Shown: positions 1 to 6,623 of the stretch, one piece after another
Layout of the letters: each line of letters opens with the position of its first letter
Numbering within the stretch: the first letter of the stretch is position 1
From: Methanobacteriota archaeon
GTDB taxonomy: Archaea; Methanobacteriota; Methanobacteria; Methanobacteriales; Methanobacteriaceae
Direction of reading: 5' to 3'
Length of the DNA: 16,086 nucleotides
Assembly (NCBI GenBank): GCA_023436175.1
Contig: JAEZKE010000099.1
Coordinates: 1-16,086 of the forward strand
The notes under the pieces: model-generated
What the model was told of the DNA's origin: nothing
What the model saw: the letters and a program-made list of their open reading frames with translations, nothing else
Databases searched by the model: none
Translations under genes and position numbers: made by a program

Positions 1-68
<68 letters not shown>

Positions 69-103
69 ATATCATAGCTCATTAGTTAAATTATGCTGTA
101 TTA

Positions 104-112
104 GTATTTAAA
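104..112 (-). promoter_or_regulatory. TATA box of the tRNA-Cys gene
   Basis: The minus strand reads TTTAAATAC about 36-44 bases upstream of the tRNA 5' end. That spacing would allow a start site a few bases before the mature tRNA plus a short 5' leader for RNase P. The call rests on motif and distance only. Confidence 0.4.
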
Positions 113-197
113 CCTTACGGAATGTGAGGTTCTGAATTTAACAGAATAACTCAATCAAATAAGACAAATAAATCATACCTAACTTCTTTTAAAGTTT

Positions 198-205
198 TTT
201 ATAAA
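198..205 (+). promoter_or_regulatory. possible distal TATA box upstream of polX
   Basis: TTTATAAA preceded by a T run. A start site about 25 bases downstream (near 228) would give polX a leader of about 110 bases containing the hairpin at 255-275. A second candidate box at 315-322 sits closer to the gene. The spacer 69-330 shows no convincing gene. Confidence 0.25.
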
Positions 206-254
206 TTTGTAGAATACTATGAGTTGCAGCACTTAAGTACATAATGTTTGGTGC

Positions 255-275
255 ATCAAAAGCTCCGCTTTTGAT
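255..275. repeat. 9-bp perfect hairpin upstream of polX
   Basis: ATCAAAAGC (255-263) and GCTTTTGAT (267-275) are exact inverse complements around a 3-base TCC loop, in an otherwise AT-rich spacer. No long T run follows it, so it is not an obvious terminator for either neighbour. It may be a leader element of polX or a simple relative of the hairpins at 4347-4395 and 15579-15631. Confidence 0.6.
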
Positions 276-314
276 AGTTATAATTACAGTTAATTACAAA
301 TGTATTACAAATTA

Positions 315-322
315 TTTATAAA
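315..322 (+). promoter_or_regulatory. proximal TATA box of polX
   Basis: TTTATAAA lies about 25 bases before the ATG at 340. With usual archaeal spacing, transcription would begin at or next to the start codon, giving a leaderless or nearly leaderless mRNA. This agrees with the absence of a Shine-Dalgarno sequence before 331, 340 or 349. Confidence 0.4.
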
Positions 323-339
323 ATACTTTCGTGTTGACA

Positions 340-2040
340 ATGAAAAATATGAAAGTTGCAACTATCCTTTATGAAGTTGCAGATCTACTGGAAATGAAAG
401 AAGAAAAATTTAAGCCTAGAGCATATAGAAAGGCTGCAGGTACAGTAGAATCTCTTTCAAAACCAGTTGAAGAACTGAATGAAGAGGAACTCACAAAATT
501 ACCAGGTATTGGTAAAAGCATAGCTGAAAAAATAGAAGAGATAATAGAAACTGGCTCGTTAGAATATTATGAAAATCTCAAGAAAGAATTTGCCATAGAC
601 TTTGAATCTCTTCATTTTGTGGAAGGTCTTGGACCTAAAAAAATCAAAAGGTTCTATGATGAGTTAGGAGTAATAGATCTGGATGATCTGGAAAGAGTTG
701 CAAAACAGCATAAAATAAGAGAACTGGAAGGTATGGGTGAGAAAACAGAGCAAAATATCCTGGAAAACATCGAGTTCGCCCGGAAAAAAACAGACAGGAA
801 ACTTTTAGGTTACATTTTACCTATATCTGAACAACTGAAAGAGAGGTTAAAAAATTTTAAGCCAGTGCTGAAGGTTGAGATAGCAGGCTCCATTAGAAGA
901 AGGAAAGAAACTATTGGGGATATAGATATCCTGGTTGTCACAAAAGAAAACAAAAAAGTGATGGATTTTTTTACAGGCTTAGAAAATGTAGATAAAGTGA
1001 TTTTAAAAGGGCCTTCCAAGTCGACAGTCAGGCTGAGTGAAAATATAGAATCTGATTTAAGAGTTATTAACGAAGAATCATTTGGGTCTGCTTTATTGTA
1101 TTTTACAGGTTCCAAAGAAACAAATATAGAACTGAGGAAATTAGCGATTAAGCAAGGCCTAAAATTAAATGAATATGGACTTTTTAAGGGCAATGAACAA
1201 ATAGCAGGTAAAACTGAACCGGAAATATTTCAAAAACTAGGTATGGATTATATCGAACCTGAATTAAGGGAAAATAGGGGAGAAGTTAAAGCAGCCCTTG
1301 AAGGAAACATTCCTGAGTTAATTGGCTACAATGATTTAAAAGGGGACCTTCAAATGCACACTAAGTGGAGCGACGGGTCTTATACTATTGGGGAAATGGC
1401 AGAAAAGGCAAGAGAGCTTGGACACGAATATATGGCCATCACTGATCATGTAGGTACACTGCGCATAGCAAGGGGAATGGATGAAAATAAAATCAGGGAC
1501 CAGATGAAAGAAATAGAAAATATAAACAGGGAAATAACTGAAATAACTATTTTAAAAGGGGCAGAAGTAAATATAATGTCTAATGGTAAGTTGGATATGC
1601 CAGATGGCGTTTTAAAAGAATTGGATGTTGTTGTAGCAAGTATTCATTCAGGTTTCAGGCAGACTGAAGAAAAAATAACGGATAGAATAATGTCTGCAAT
1701 GTATAATGATAATGTAAATATAATAGCCCATCCTACAGGCCGTAAGATTCATGAAAGGAAGGCTTATGAATTGGACATGGATAGAATTTTTGAAACTTCC
1801 AAGGACACCAAAACTTTTCTTGAGATAAATTCTTATCCTAATCGGCTGGATTTAAACGATACAAATATTAAAAGGGCTGTTGAATCTGGCTGTAAACTGT
1901 CTATAGATACAGATTCGCATAGTAAATCTAATTTAAAACATATAGAATTGGGAATAGCTACTGCAAGACGGGGTTGGGCAAAAAGAGAAGATATAATTAA
2001 TACTCTGCCTCTTAAGAAACTGGAAAAGTTACTCAGTTAA
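340..2040 (+). CDS. polX: DNA polymerase/3'-5' exonuclease PolX (family X polymerase with PHP domain)
   Basis: A repair DNA polymerase of family X fused to a PHP phosphoesterase domain, the bacterial/archaeal PolX architecture (about 570 residues in Bacillus subtilis YshC; 566 here). It fills short gaps in base-excision repair, and the PHP domain supplies Mn-dependent 3'-5' exonuclease or AP-site activities in studied members. Visible in order: the N-terminal 8-kDa helix-hairpin-helix region with LPGIGKSIAEKI (about residues 54-65), a second HhH EGLGPKKIKRF, the nucleotidyltransferase palm GSIRRRKETIGDIDILV with catalytic Asp at about 194 and 196 and the third in SDLRV (about 239), then the PHP domain from about 336 with DLQMHTKWSDG, ITDH, GAEVNI, SIHSG, IAHPTGR and DTDSH. 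All metal-binding motifs look intact. The frame opens at GTG 331; ATG 340 is preferred because of the TATA box position. Single gene, divergent from tRNA-Cys. Confidence 0.95.
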   Translation: MKNMKVATILYEVADLLEMKEEKFKPRAYRKAAGTVESLSKPVEELNEEELTKLPGIGKSIAEKIEEIIETGSLEYYENLKKEFAIDFESLHFVEGLGPKKIKRFYDELGVIDLDDLERVAKQHKIRELEGMGEKTEQNILENIEFARKKTDRKLLGYILPISEQLKERLKNFKPVLKVEIAGSIRRRKETIGDIDILVVTKENKKVMDFFTGLENVDKVILKGPSKSTVRLSENIESDLRVINEESFGSALLYFTGSKETNIELRKLAIKQGLKLNEYGLFKGNEQIAGKTEPEIFQKLGMDYIEPELRENRGEVKAALEGNIPELIGYNDLKGDLQMHTKWSDGSYTIGEMAEKARELGHEYMAITDHVGTLRIARGMDENKIRDQMKEIENINREITEITILKGAEVNIMSNGKLDMPDGVLKELDVVVASIHSGFRQTEEKITDRIMSAMYNDNVNIIAHPTGRKIHERKAYELDMDRIFETSKDTKTFLEINSYPNRLDLNDTNIKRAVESGCKLSIDTDSHSKSNLKHIELGIATARRGWAKREDIINTLPLKKLEKLLS

Positions 2041-2101
2041 TGGAATTAGTTTTGAAATTTTTAATTGAATTCGATATTTAATTTTAAAAAAAATAATGAT
2101 A

Positions 2102-2225
2102 TATTTGGATTCTATTCACCAAAAGAATCAATGAGATATTTGAATTAATACCTCACAGGAGGCGGCTGTATTGATTCTCATTTTTAAAAAAGTGCATCCC
2201 ACCCTCTCCAATTAGAATCCAAATA
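2102..2225. repeat. inverted-repeat element with nested stem, possible structured RNA or small MITE-like element
   Basis: TATTTGGATTCTA (2102-2114) and TAGAATCCAAATA (2213-2225) are perfect 13-bp inverted repeats about 100 bases apart. Nested inside is GAATCAAT (2125-2132) with ATTGATTC (2170-2177). The interior holds a GC-rich patch with CCTC/GAGG and ACAG/CTGT complementarity (2151-2169), then T and A runs. It fills most of the spacer 2041-2291 between two convergent genes (polX + and Hsp20 -). The sequence shows the repeats directly; whether it is an RNA, a terminator or a mobile element is not decided. No protein of useful length is encoded. Confidence 0.55.
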
Positions 2226-2291
2226 ATAAACATGCATGTTTTTAGAGTTTATTCATAATTGAGCTAAAGTCTAAATACCTGATAATTGTTT

Positions 2292-2858
2292 TCATTTGAT
2301 TTCTACTTTGAAGCTTTCTGTTCTGTCTACTTTTGGGGCTTCAACTGTTAAAACACCGTCTTCAAATGTGGCTTCAGCTTCATTGGGTATCACTTTTTGA
2401 GGGAATTGCACTTCTCTTTTGAAAATACCTGTTGTGTTATTGTTTATAGTGATGCTTCCATTTTCGATTTCCTGTGTTATATCAAAGCATGCTTCAACTT
2501 TAAGATTTGAATCTGTGATTTTAAGTTTAATATCCTCTTTTTTAACGCCAGGCATATCTAAATGCACGATTATATTTTCATCTGTTTCGATGATGTCTTT
2601 TTCCGGTGCAGATTTGTAGTCTGTAACTGATTTTCCGAAATTGTATTTAATATTATTTGCTGTTCGTGATGTGGTTTTTAATATTTGTTTAACTAAACTT
2701 CTTTTAGTTAGAATGGTATCTTCACTATGTCTGTACCTTTTATCTGATGAAATTGAATTAACAACGTTAAAGAATTCTGAAGCGGTTTTTTTCATATTTT
2801 TATGTGATTTTTTAGCCATATGTTCTGAAAATTCGGCCATATCTTTTGAAATTGACAT
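2292..2858 (-). CDS. Hsp20/alpha-crystallin family small heat-shock protein (longer paralogue)
   Basis: A 188-residue ATP-independent holdase chaperone that would bind unfolding proteins in the cytoplasm as large oligomers. The alpha-crystallin domain begins near residue 84 (PEKDIIETDENIIVHLDMPG) and contains the hallmark VKKEDIKLKI and FPQKVIPNEAEATFEDGVLTVEAPK stretches; the protein ends in VEIK, an I/V-x-I/V tail that docks onto neighbouring subunits in this family. The N-terminal 80 residues are longer and Lys-rich (MAEFSEHMAKKSHKNMKK). ATG 2858 has a good SD, AGGAGA at 2867-2872, about 8 bases upstream. It is a tandem relative of the next gene (3003-3461): both contain DIIETDE, DITQE, EAEATFE and TESF. 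They are separated by about 145 bases with an inverted repeat, so they may be transcribed together or separately. Confidence 0.93.
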   Translation of the reverse strand: MSISKDMAEFSEHMAKKSHKNMKKTASEFFNVVNSISSDKRYRHSEDTILTKRSLVKQILKTTSRTANNIKYNFGKSVTDYKSAPEKDIIETDENIIVHLDMPGVKKEDIKLKITDSNLKVEACFDITQEIENGSITINNNTTGIFKREVQFPQKVIPNEAEATFEDGVLTVEAPKVDRTESFKVEIK

Positions 2859-2949
2859 TTTTATTATCTCCTGTAGTATACTTATTAATTTTATTTTAAT
2901 TTTTAATACTCATTTTTTGATAAATTATGAAACATATTTTTAAGTCCTA

Positions 2950-2980
2950 AGGTTCGTAAAATCTCTAAAATAAAGAACCT
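2950..2980. repeat. short inverted repeat between the two Hsp20 genes
   Basis: AGGTTC (2950-2955) and GAACCT (2975-2980) form a perfect 6-bp inverted repeat with a 19-base spacer. It lies downstream of one Hsp20 gene and about 90 bases upstream of the other. It could be a weak stem in a shared transcript or a regulator site for the downstream gene. Confidence 0.3.
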
Positions 2981-3002
2981 GCAGAAACTAACGTTTCATT
3001 TT

Positions 3003-3461
3003 TCATTTGATTTCCAGGGTAAAACTTTCTGTTTTCTCCAATTTTGGAACTTCAACTGTTAAAATGCCATTTTCAAAGGTAGCTTCAGCTTCTTCTGGAA
3101 CTACTTTCTTAGGGAATCTGACAGATCGCCTCATAACACCTGATTTTCTATCATGAAATGTTATGTAACTTCCTTGTTCGACTTCCTGTGTTATATCAAA
3201 ATTAGCTACAATTTTAAGGTTGGTTTCGGTAAGTTTTAGTTCAATATCTTCTTTTTTGATGCCTGGTAAGTCTACATGTACTATTATGTCTTCGTCTGTT
3301 TCGATAATGTCCTTTCCAGGTACAAATGTGTAATCAACCACTGATTTTTCGATATCGTACTTAATACTGTCAATTGTTCGTGCTGTATCTTCCAGCATCC
3401 TTTCAACTAAACCTTTCCTATCTAAAATAGTTTTTTGTTTATTTCTATATCTTTTATTCAT
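3003..3461 (-). CDS. Hsp20/alpha-crystallin family small heat-shock protein (shorter paralogue)
   Basis: Small heat-shock chaperone. From ATG 3461 it is 152 residues: a charged N-terminus (MNKRYRNKQKTILDRK), then the alpha-crystallin domain from about residue 50 (PGKDIIETDEDIIVHVDLPGIKKED), the core FPKKVVPEEAEATFENGILTVEVPK, and a C-terminal LEIK. The reading frame is open to 3533 (176 residues), but an excellent archaeal TATA box (3509-3518) lies inside that extension. It would place transcription start near 3487, and GAGG sits about 8 bases before ATG 3461. The extra 24 residues are therefore probably not translated. Closely similar in sequence to the neighbouring 188-residue gene, consistent with tandem duplication. 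Confidence 0.92.
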   Translation of the reverse strand: MNKRYRNKQKTILDRKGLVERMLEDTARTIDSIKYDIEKSVVDYTFVPGKDIIETDEDIIVHVDLPGIKKEDIELKLTETNLKIVANFDITQEVEQGSYITFHDRKSGVMRRSVRFPKKVVPEEAEATFENGILTVEVPKLEKTESFTLEIK

Positions 3462-3508
3462 TTTTTCAGCCTCATTATTTGAGTCGCTTTCATTATATTT
3501 CAAAAACA

Positions 3509-3518
3509 ATATATAAAC
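3509..3518 (-). promoter_or_regulatory. TATA box of the shorter Hsp20 gene
   Basis: The minus strand reads GTTTATATAT, with a purine-rich GGAAAA just upstream as expected for a TFB-recognition element. The inferred start is about 26 bases downstream (near 3487), followed by a short leader carrying GAGG and ATG 3461. This is among the clearest promoters in the window and decides the start codon of that gene. Confidence 0.65.
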
Positions 3519-3757
3519 TTTTCCATGGTTCATTCAATTTAGAGGACCATTAATGGGTTGAAAATTATAAATATGAATTAATAATTACTATTTATTGAAA
3601 ATAGGGTTATAAAATTAATATTAAAGGAATAGAACAAGATATAATTAATTATATTAAAATTTTGGAGATATAATTAATTAAACAGAATTAACAATTTAAA
3701 ATTTTAAACATAATCTATCTAAAATAAGGAGTGAAATTATATTTTAAATTATTACCG

Positions 3758-4412
3758 TTAATTTAGGATTATGTCTTCAATTTTAAGCCTTTTTCTTGGC
3801 GCAGGATCTTCATCAGGATAACCTATTGGTAGCAGTGCTACAGGGTAAATATTTTCGTCCCATTTAAAAATGTCTCTAATTTTGTCTTCTTCTAGCGCTC
3901 TAATCCAGCAAGTTCCAAGATCAAAGTCAAGCGCCCTTAAAACTATATGTTCAATAGCAATTGCCACATTAGCGGCTATTCTTGGACTAATCTCTGATAT
4001 GTTCATTTTTTTTATTTCATTTACATTTCTGCAGATTATATTTACAAGATTGTCTTCAACTGCACCTATTTTACCTAAATCCTGAATTCCAGAGGCTGAA
4101 CCTTCAATATAATCTGAAATATCGGCACAGCAAACCAGTACAACTGGGGCATTGCCAATAAAAGATTGATTGTGGGCAGCTTCAACTAGTTGCATCTTTG
4201 TTTCTTCATCTTTAACGATCTTAAAGCGCCATGGCTGTGCATTGCAGCCGGAAGGTGCGAGTCTTGCAGCTTCTATTAGCTCCATTATATGTTCATCTGG
4301 AACAGATTTATCTTTGAATTTCCTAATACTGCGTCTCTTTTCGATAGCCGTAGGAATTTGTGATTCCTGGCAGCAAATCGAAAGATTTGCATGCCTCTTT
4401 GGTGGTTAACAT
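3758..4412 (-). pseudogene. nitroreductase-family gene interrupted near its 5' end by a 46-bp palindromic insertion
   Basis: An FMN-dependent nitroreductase-fold oxidoreductase. The downstream part (ATG 4285, 175 residues) carries ELIEAARLAPSGCNAQPWRF, ADISDY and a C-terminal LLPIGYPDEDPAPRKR typical of the family, but on its own lacks the N-terminal RRSIRKF segment that contacts the FMN phosphate. That segment is encoded directly upstream in the same frame (IEKRRSIRKFKDKSVPDEHI) without any ATG, GTG or TTG. A well-placed ATG at 4412 (GAGGGAGAAC before it) is out of phase and reaches a stop at 4323. Deleting 4347-4392 fuses the two parts into MLTTKEAIEKRRSIRKF and a 202-residue protein of normal length. 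The gene would be last in the operon, 15 bases after the ProC-like gene. Rescue by an ATT start inside the element (AGGA about 8 bases before it, giving IPTAIEKRRSIRKF) cannot be excluded. ATG 4285 has no SD. Confidence 0.8.
4347..4392. mobile_element. 46-bp two-hairpin palindromic insertion
   Basis: Plus-strand structure: AGGAAT (4352-4357), loop TTGTG, ATTCCT (4363-4368); then GGCA+GCAAATC (4369-4379), a GAAA tetraloop (4380-4383), GATTTGC (4384-4390), one bulged A, and TGCC (4392-4395, the last three bases flanking). The element is bounded by GCC at 4347-4349 and 4393-4395, which may be a 3-bp target duplication. Its exact removal restores the nitroreductase frame. It encodes no protein, so any movement must depend on other factors. 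The outline resembles the hairpin pair at 15579-15631. Confidence 0.7.
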
Positions 4413-4427
4413 GTTCTCCCTCATTGA

Positions 4428-5243
4428 TTAACTGTTATTTAACTCTTCTTTAATTTTCTTATTTTTGGCTAAAGTAGTTTTTAGAAGTTTATGGAAGGTA
4501 CCGGGCAGTTCTTTTTCTAATATTTTAACACCTTCCTCTGTAATGCCTCCTTTTGTAGCTACTCGTGAAATTATTTCCTCAAAACACATATTTTCTTCAT
4601 AAAGTAACTTTGCAGTCCCATAAAGTGTTTTTATAACCATATCTTCAGTTTCTCTGAAAGTGAAATTACTATTTTCAGCGCCGGCTTCAGCAAATTTCAT
4701 AAAAATCTCTGCAATGAATGCAGGAGCACAGCTTGTTAAGTCAGATCCGGCTTCAAAATTTTCTTCTTCAATGATTTTCACATTACTGATTGAGTTGAAT
4801 AGATTATTTACAAAGTTTGCGTCTTGTTCAGTCACTTTTTCGCCGTGGCAGATGAGGGAAACACCTTCGTTAACTTGGGAGGTTAAACTGGGGATAACTT
4901 TGGTAATTTTCCCTGGAAACTCACTTTTCACATTTGCTATGGTCAAAGCCGCTGAAATGTATGTTATATGAGAATCCTTGGAAATTTTATCTTTCATTTC
5001 GTTAATTACTTCTTTTACTGCAGTTGTACCTACAAAAATAAATATTTTATGGCAGTTCCCTGCTAAATACTCATTGTTATCTGTAATTTCAATTTCAGGA
5101 TATTCTTTTTTAATATCCTCCAATTTGCTCTTTGTTCTATTTGAAACTATTATTTCATCAGGTTTTATAACTTTAGAAGATAGGAAACCTTCTATAATCA
5201 TACTTCCCATGCTTCCATAACCTATAAATCCAATTTTAGTCAT
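4428..5243 (-). CDS. proC: pyrroline-5-carboxylate reductase-like protein
   Basis: A 271-residue protein of the ProC family, which reduces 1-pyrroline-5-carboxylate to proline with NAD(P)H. The N-terminus holds the Rossmann motif GFIGYGSMG (residues 5-13). The C-terminal dimerisation domain ends with RVATKGGITEEGVKILE, fitting the family pattern G-G-x-T-x-x-[AG]. Length is normal. Two stretches differ from typical enzymes: the usual MPNTP segment reads IPSLTS, and the usual GSGPAY reads SCAPAF. The substrate may therefore differ, or this may be a divergent paralogue. ATG 5243 follows GGAGA about 7 bases upstream. It is third in a minus-strand operon (GNAT, 62-codon ORF, this gene, nitroreductase) with small gaps. 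The fold is clear; the exact reaction is less sure. Confidence 0.8.
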   Translation of the reverse strand: MTKIGFIGYGSMGSMIIEGFLSSKVIKPDEIIVSNRTKSKLEDIKKEYPEIEITDNNEYLAGNCHKIFIFVGTTAVKEVINEMKDKISKDSHITYISAALTIANVKSEFPGKITKVIPSLTSQVNEGVSLICHGEKVTEQDANFVNNLFNSISNVKIIEEENFEAGSDLTSCAPAFIAEIFMKFAEAGAENSNFTFRETEDMVIKTLYGTAKLLYEENMCFEEIISRVATKGGITEEGVKILEKELPGTFHKLLKTTLAKNKKIKEELNNS

Positions 5244-5261
5244 ATATATTCTCCATTTTAT

Positions 5262-5450
5262 TTATTTAAGCCCACTGTAAACAGAAAAAATTCCATACTT
5301 ATAATAACAGTCAATATCTTTAAATCCGGTGAATTTTAGTATTTTCAGTCGATTCAGAGTATTATCCTGATTGTTTCTATATCGATCGGTATATCCTGGA
5401 AACTCCCTGAGGACTTTATTTTTCCATTTAGATTTTTCTAATTTGTCCAT
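5262..5450 (-). CDS. 62-residue ORF, possible C-terminal remnant of a methyltransferase
   Basis: Small basic protein MDKLEKSKWKNKVLREFPGY..., located between the GNAT gene (9-base gap) and the ProC-like gene (18-base gap) in the same direction. Its start is supported by GAGGG overlapping the GNAT stop codon, about 7 bases before ATG 5450, so it could be translated by coupling. The ending TGFKDIDCYYKYGIFSVYSGLK resembles the last beta strands of class I SAM-dependent methyltransferases, where a GF..VD.(F/Y)YKY.(I/L)F..(F/Y)GG.K pattern is common. No methyltransferase nucleotide-binding part is present upstream because the GNAT gene occupies that place. It may be a decayed remnant or a real small protein; family membership is recalled, not searched. 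Confidence 0.5.
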   Translation of the reverse strand: MDKLEKSKWKNKVLREFPGYTDRYRNNQDNTLNRLKILKFTGFKDIDCYYKYGIFSVYSGLK

Positions 5451-5459
5451 TATAAACCC

Positions 5460-5918
5460 TCAAATATTTATTTTCTCTAAGTATACTAAACTTAAATTTT
5501 CTGTTAGTTTTTCAGTTTTAAATATTTTGTAACCTAATTTTTCATATAATTTGATGTTTTTTAGACTTTTGTGCCCTGTAATAAGCTCAAATCTTTCACA
5601 TTCCTGAAAAACACTTTCTATTTCTTTCATTAACTTTGTTCCAATTCCTTTATTTTGGAAATCTGGATGGACATTGAGCCTTCCGATGTAACATGTTTTA
5701 GGGTCTATTAATAATGCCCTTACAGATGCAATTATCTTTTTATTCTCAACTGCTTTAAGGAATACATGATTTTCAAATTCTTTTTCTATCTCTGTTAGTG
5801 TTTGAACGAGTGGAGGAATATTGAAATCATTATACAATTCAGCTTCGCTTTTATACGTTAATTTTTGTAACGAAAGTATTTCTTTTGCATCTGAAAACTC
5901 AGCTTTTTTGATTATCAT
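5460..5918 (-). CDS. GNAT-family N-acetyltransferase
   Basis: Acetyl-CoA-dependent N-acetyltransferase of unknown substrate, about 152 residues. Motif A is clear: IGRLNVHPDFQNKGIGTKLM, with the acetyl-CoA pyrophosphate loop QNKGIG near residues 88-93. Motif B follows as NIKLYEKLGYKIF near the end. The N-terminal IIKKAEFSDAKEILSLQ is the usual beta1-alpha1 of the fold. The frame opens at TTG 5927, but ATG 5918 is the more ordinary start and no strong SD distinguishes them. It is the first gene of the minus-strand operon leading to the ProC-like gene. The upstream 690 bases are non-coding, so its promoter must lie near 5930-5990, but no clear TATA box was picked. Confidence 0.85.
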   Translation of the reverse strand: MIIKKAEFSDAKEILSLQKLTYKSEAELYNDFNIPPLVQTLTEIEKEFENHVFLKAVENKKIIASVRALLIDPKTCYIGRLNVHPDFQNKGIGTKLMKEIESVFQECERFELITGHKSLKNIKLYEKLGYKIFKTEKLTENLSLVYLEKINI

Positions 5919-6219
5919 TTTAACCAACTTTATTCATTAATCTCAAGTTAATAAGCATCTAATGTATTGAAAACTTGATAATAGTTGAGCAATTAGTTAT
6001 CAATATATTATTAATTAAAATACATTATATGTGATTCCTTAAAGATATTTTATATTTTATAAATAATTTAGTGGGGTTTAAATTTAGTATAAAATTTAAG
6101 ACTACCATTTTATGTAGAAATTATTAATTTTAAGATAAGTAAAATATGAAAAAATAATTAGTATATTTTTCACATGATTAATAATAAAATTTAAACTTAT
6201 TGATTATCATTTTATCTAA

Positions 6220-6312
6220 ATTAAGGGGACTACGAAAACTCCATCTTAATCCAATTATTAATAATACATTTATGCACCTAATAACGGCTTAAGGTTATTA
6301 TATATTGCTTTT
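6220..6312 (+). ncRNA. candidate structured RNA in the long spacer
   Basis: A less AT-rich patch inside very AT-rich DNA. ATTAAG (6220-6225) pairs with CTTAAT (6245-6250) around GGGGACTACGAAAACTCC, and TAATAAC (6279-6285) pairs with GTTATTA (6294-6300) with an 8-base loop. A TATA-like sequence (TTTAAACTTA, around 6190-6200) lies about 25 bases upstream of the first stem, and TTTTT follows near 6308-6312. These fit a short transcript, but each element is individually weak. Confidence 0.25.
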
Positions 6313-6542
6313 TGGGATGAATAATTATTTTAATCTGATAAATTATCAAAATGATCTAAATTAGATATTTATTTAACCTTATTTATAATTTGGAGCTCTT
6401 AAATATCTTTAAATTTTGACATTTGATAAAATAAAAAACCTTTTAATATTCATTTTTATACAATTTATGTAGCTATGTGAGTTTTATTATGCAAAATACG
6501 ATGTTTCATATAAATTTGGGCGTATATTGTTAAAATTATAAC

Positions 6543-6551
6543 GTTTATATG
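6543..6551 (+). promoter_or_regulatory. TATA box of the response-regulator gene
   Basis: GTTTATATG lies about 75 bases before ATG 6624; a start near 6574 would leave a leader of about 50 bases. An alternative AT-rich box, TAATATATTATAG at 6560-6572, would shorten the leader to about 30 bases. Confidence 0.4.
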
Positions 6552-6623
6552 TAACGAGTAATAATATATTATAGTGTGGTAATACACAATTTAGAAAAAT
6601 TTATTGAATGGAGTTAGTGACAT

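Larger units (their letters stand above)
5919..6623. other. long AT-rich non-coding region between divergent genes
   Basis: About 700 bases without a convincing reading frame. It separates the GNAT operon (-) from the response regulator (+) and must hold both promoters. Notable contents are a TATA-like box at 6188-6199, two inverted repeats at 6220-6250 and 6279-6300 (see the ncRNA candidate), and the response-regulator promoter near 6543. The remainder is low-complexity AT sequence in which I see nothing specific. Confidence 0.6.

Noticed and set aside
810..1193. 127-codon minus-strand frame inside polX
   Set aside because: It lies wholly within polX motifs in the opposite strand, is Ser/Phe-rich as expected for antisense of Lys/Glu-rich coding, and has no SD.
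2157..2212. AGGAGG followed by a TTG frame of 14 codons inside the inverted-repeat unit
   Set aside because: Too short, non-ATG start, and the AGGAGG is better explained as part of the GC-rich stem region.
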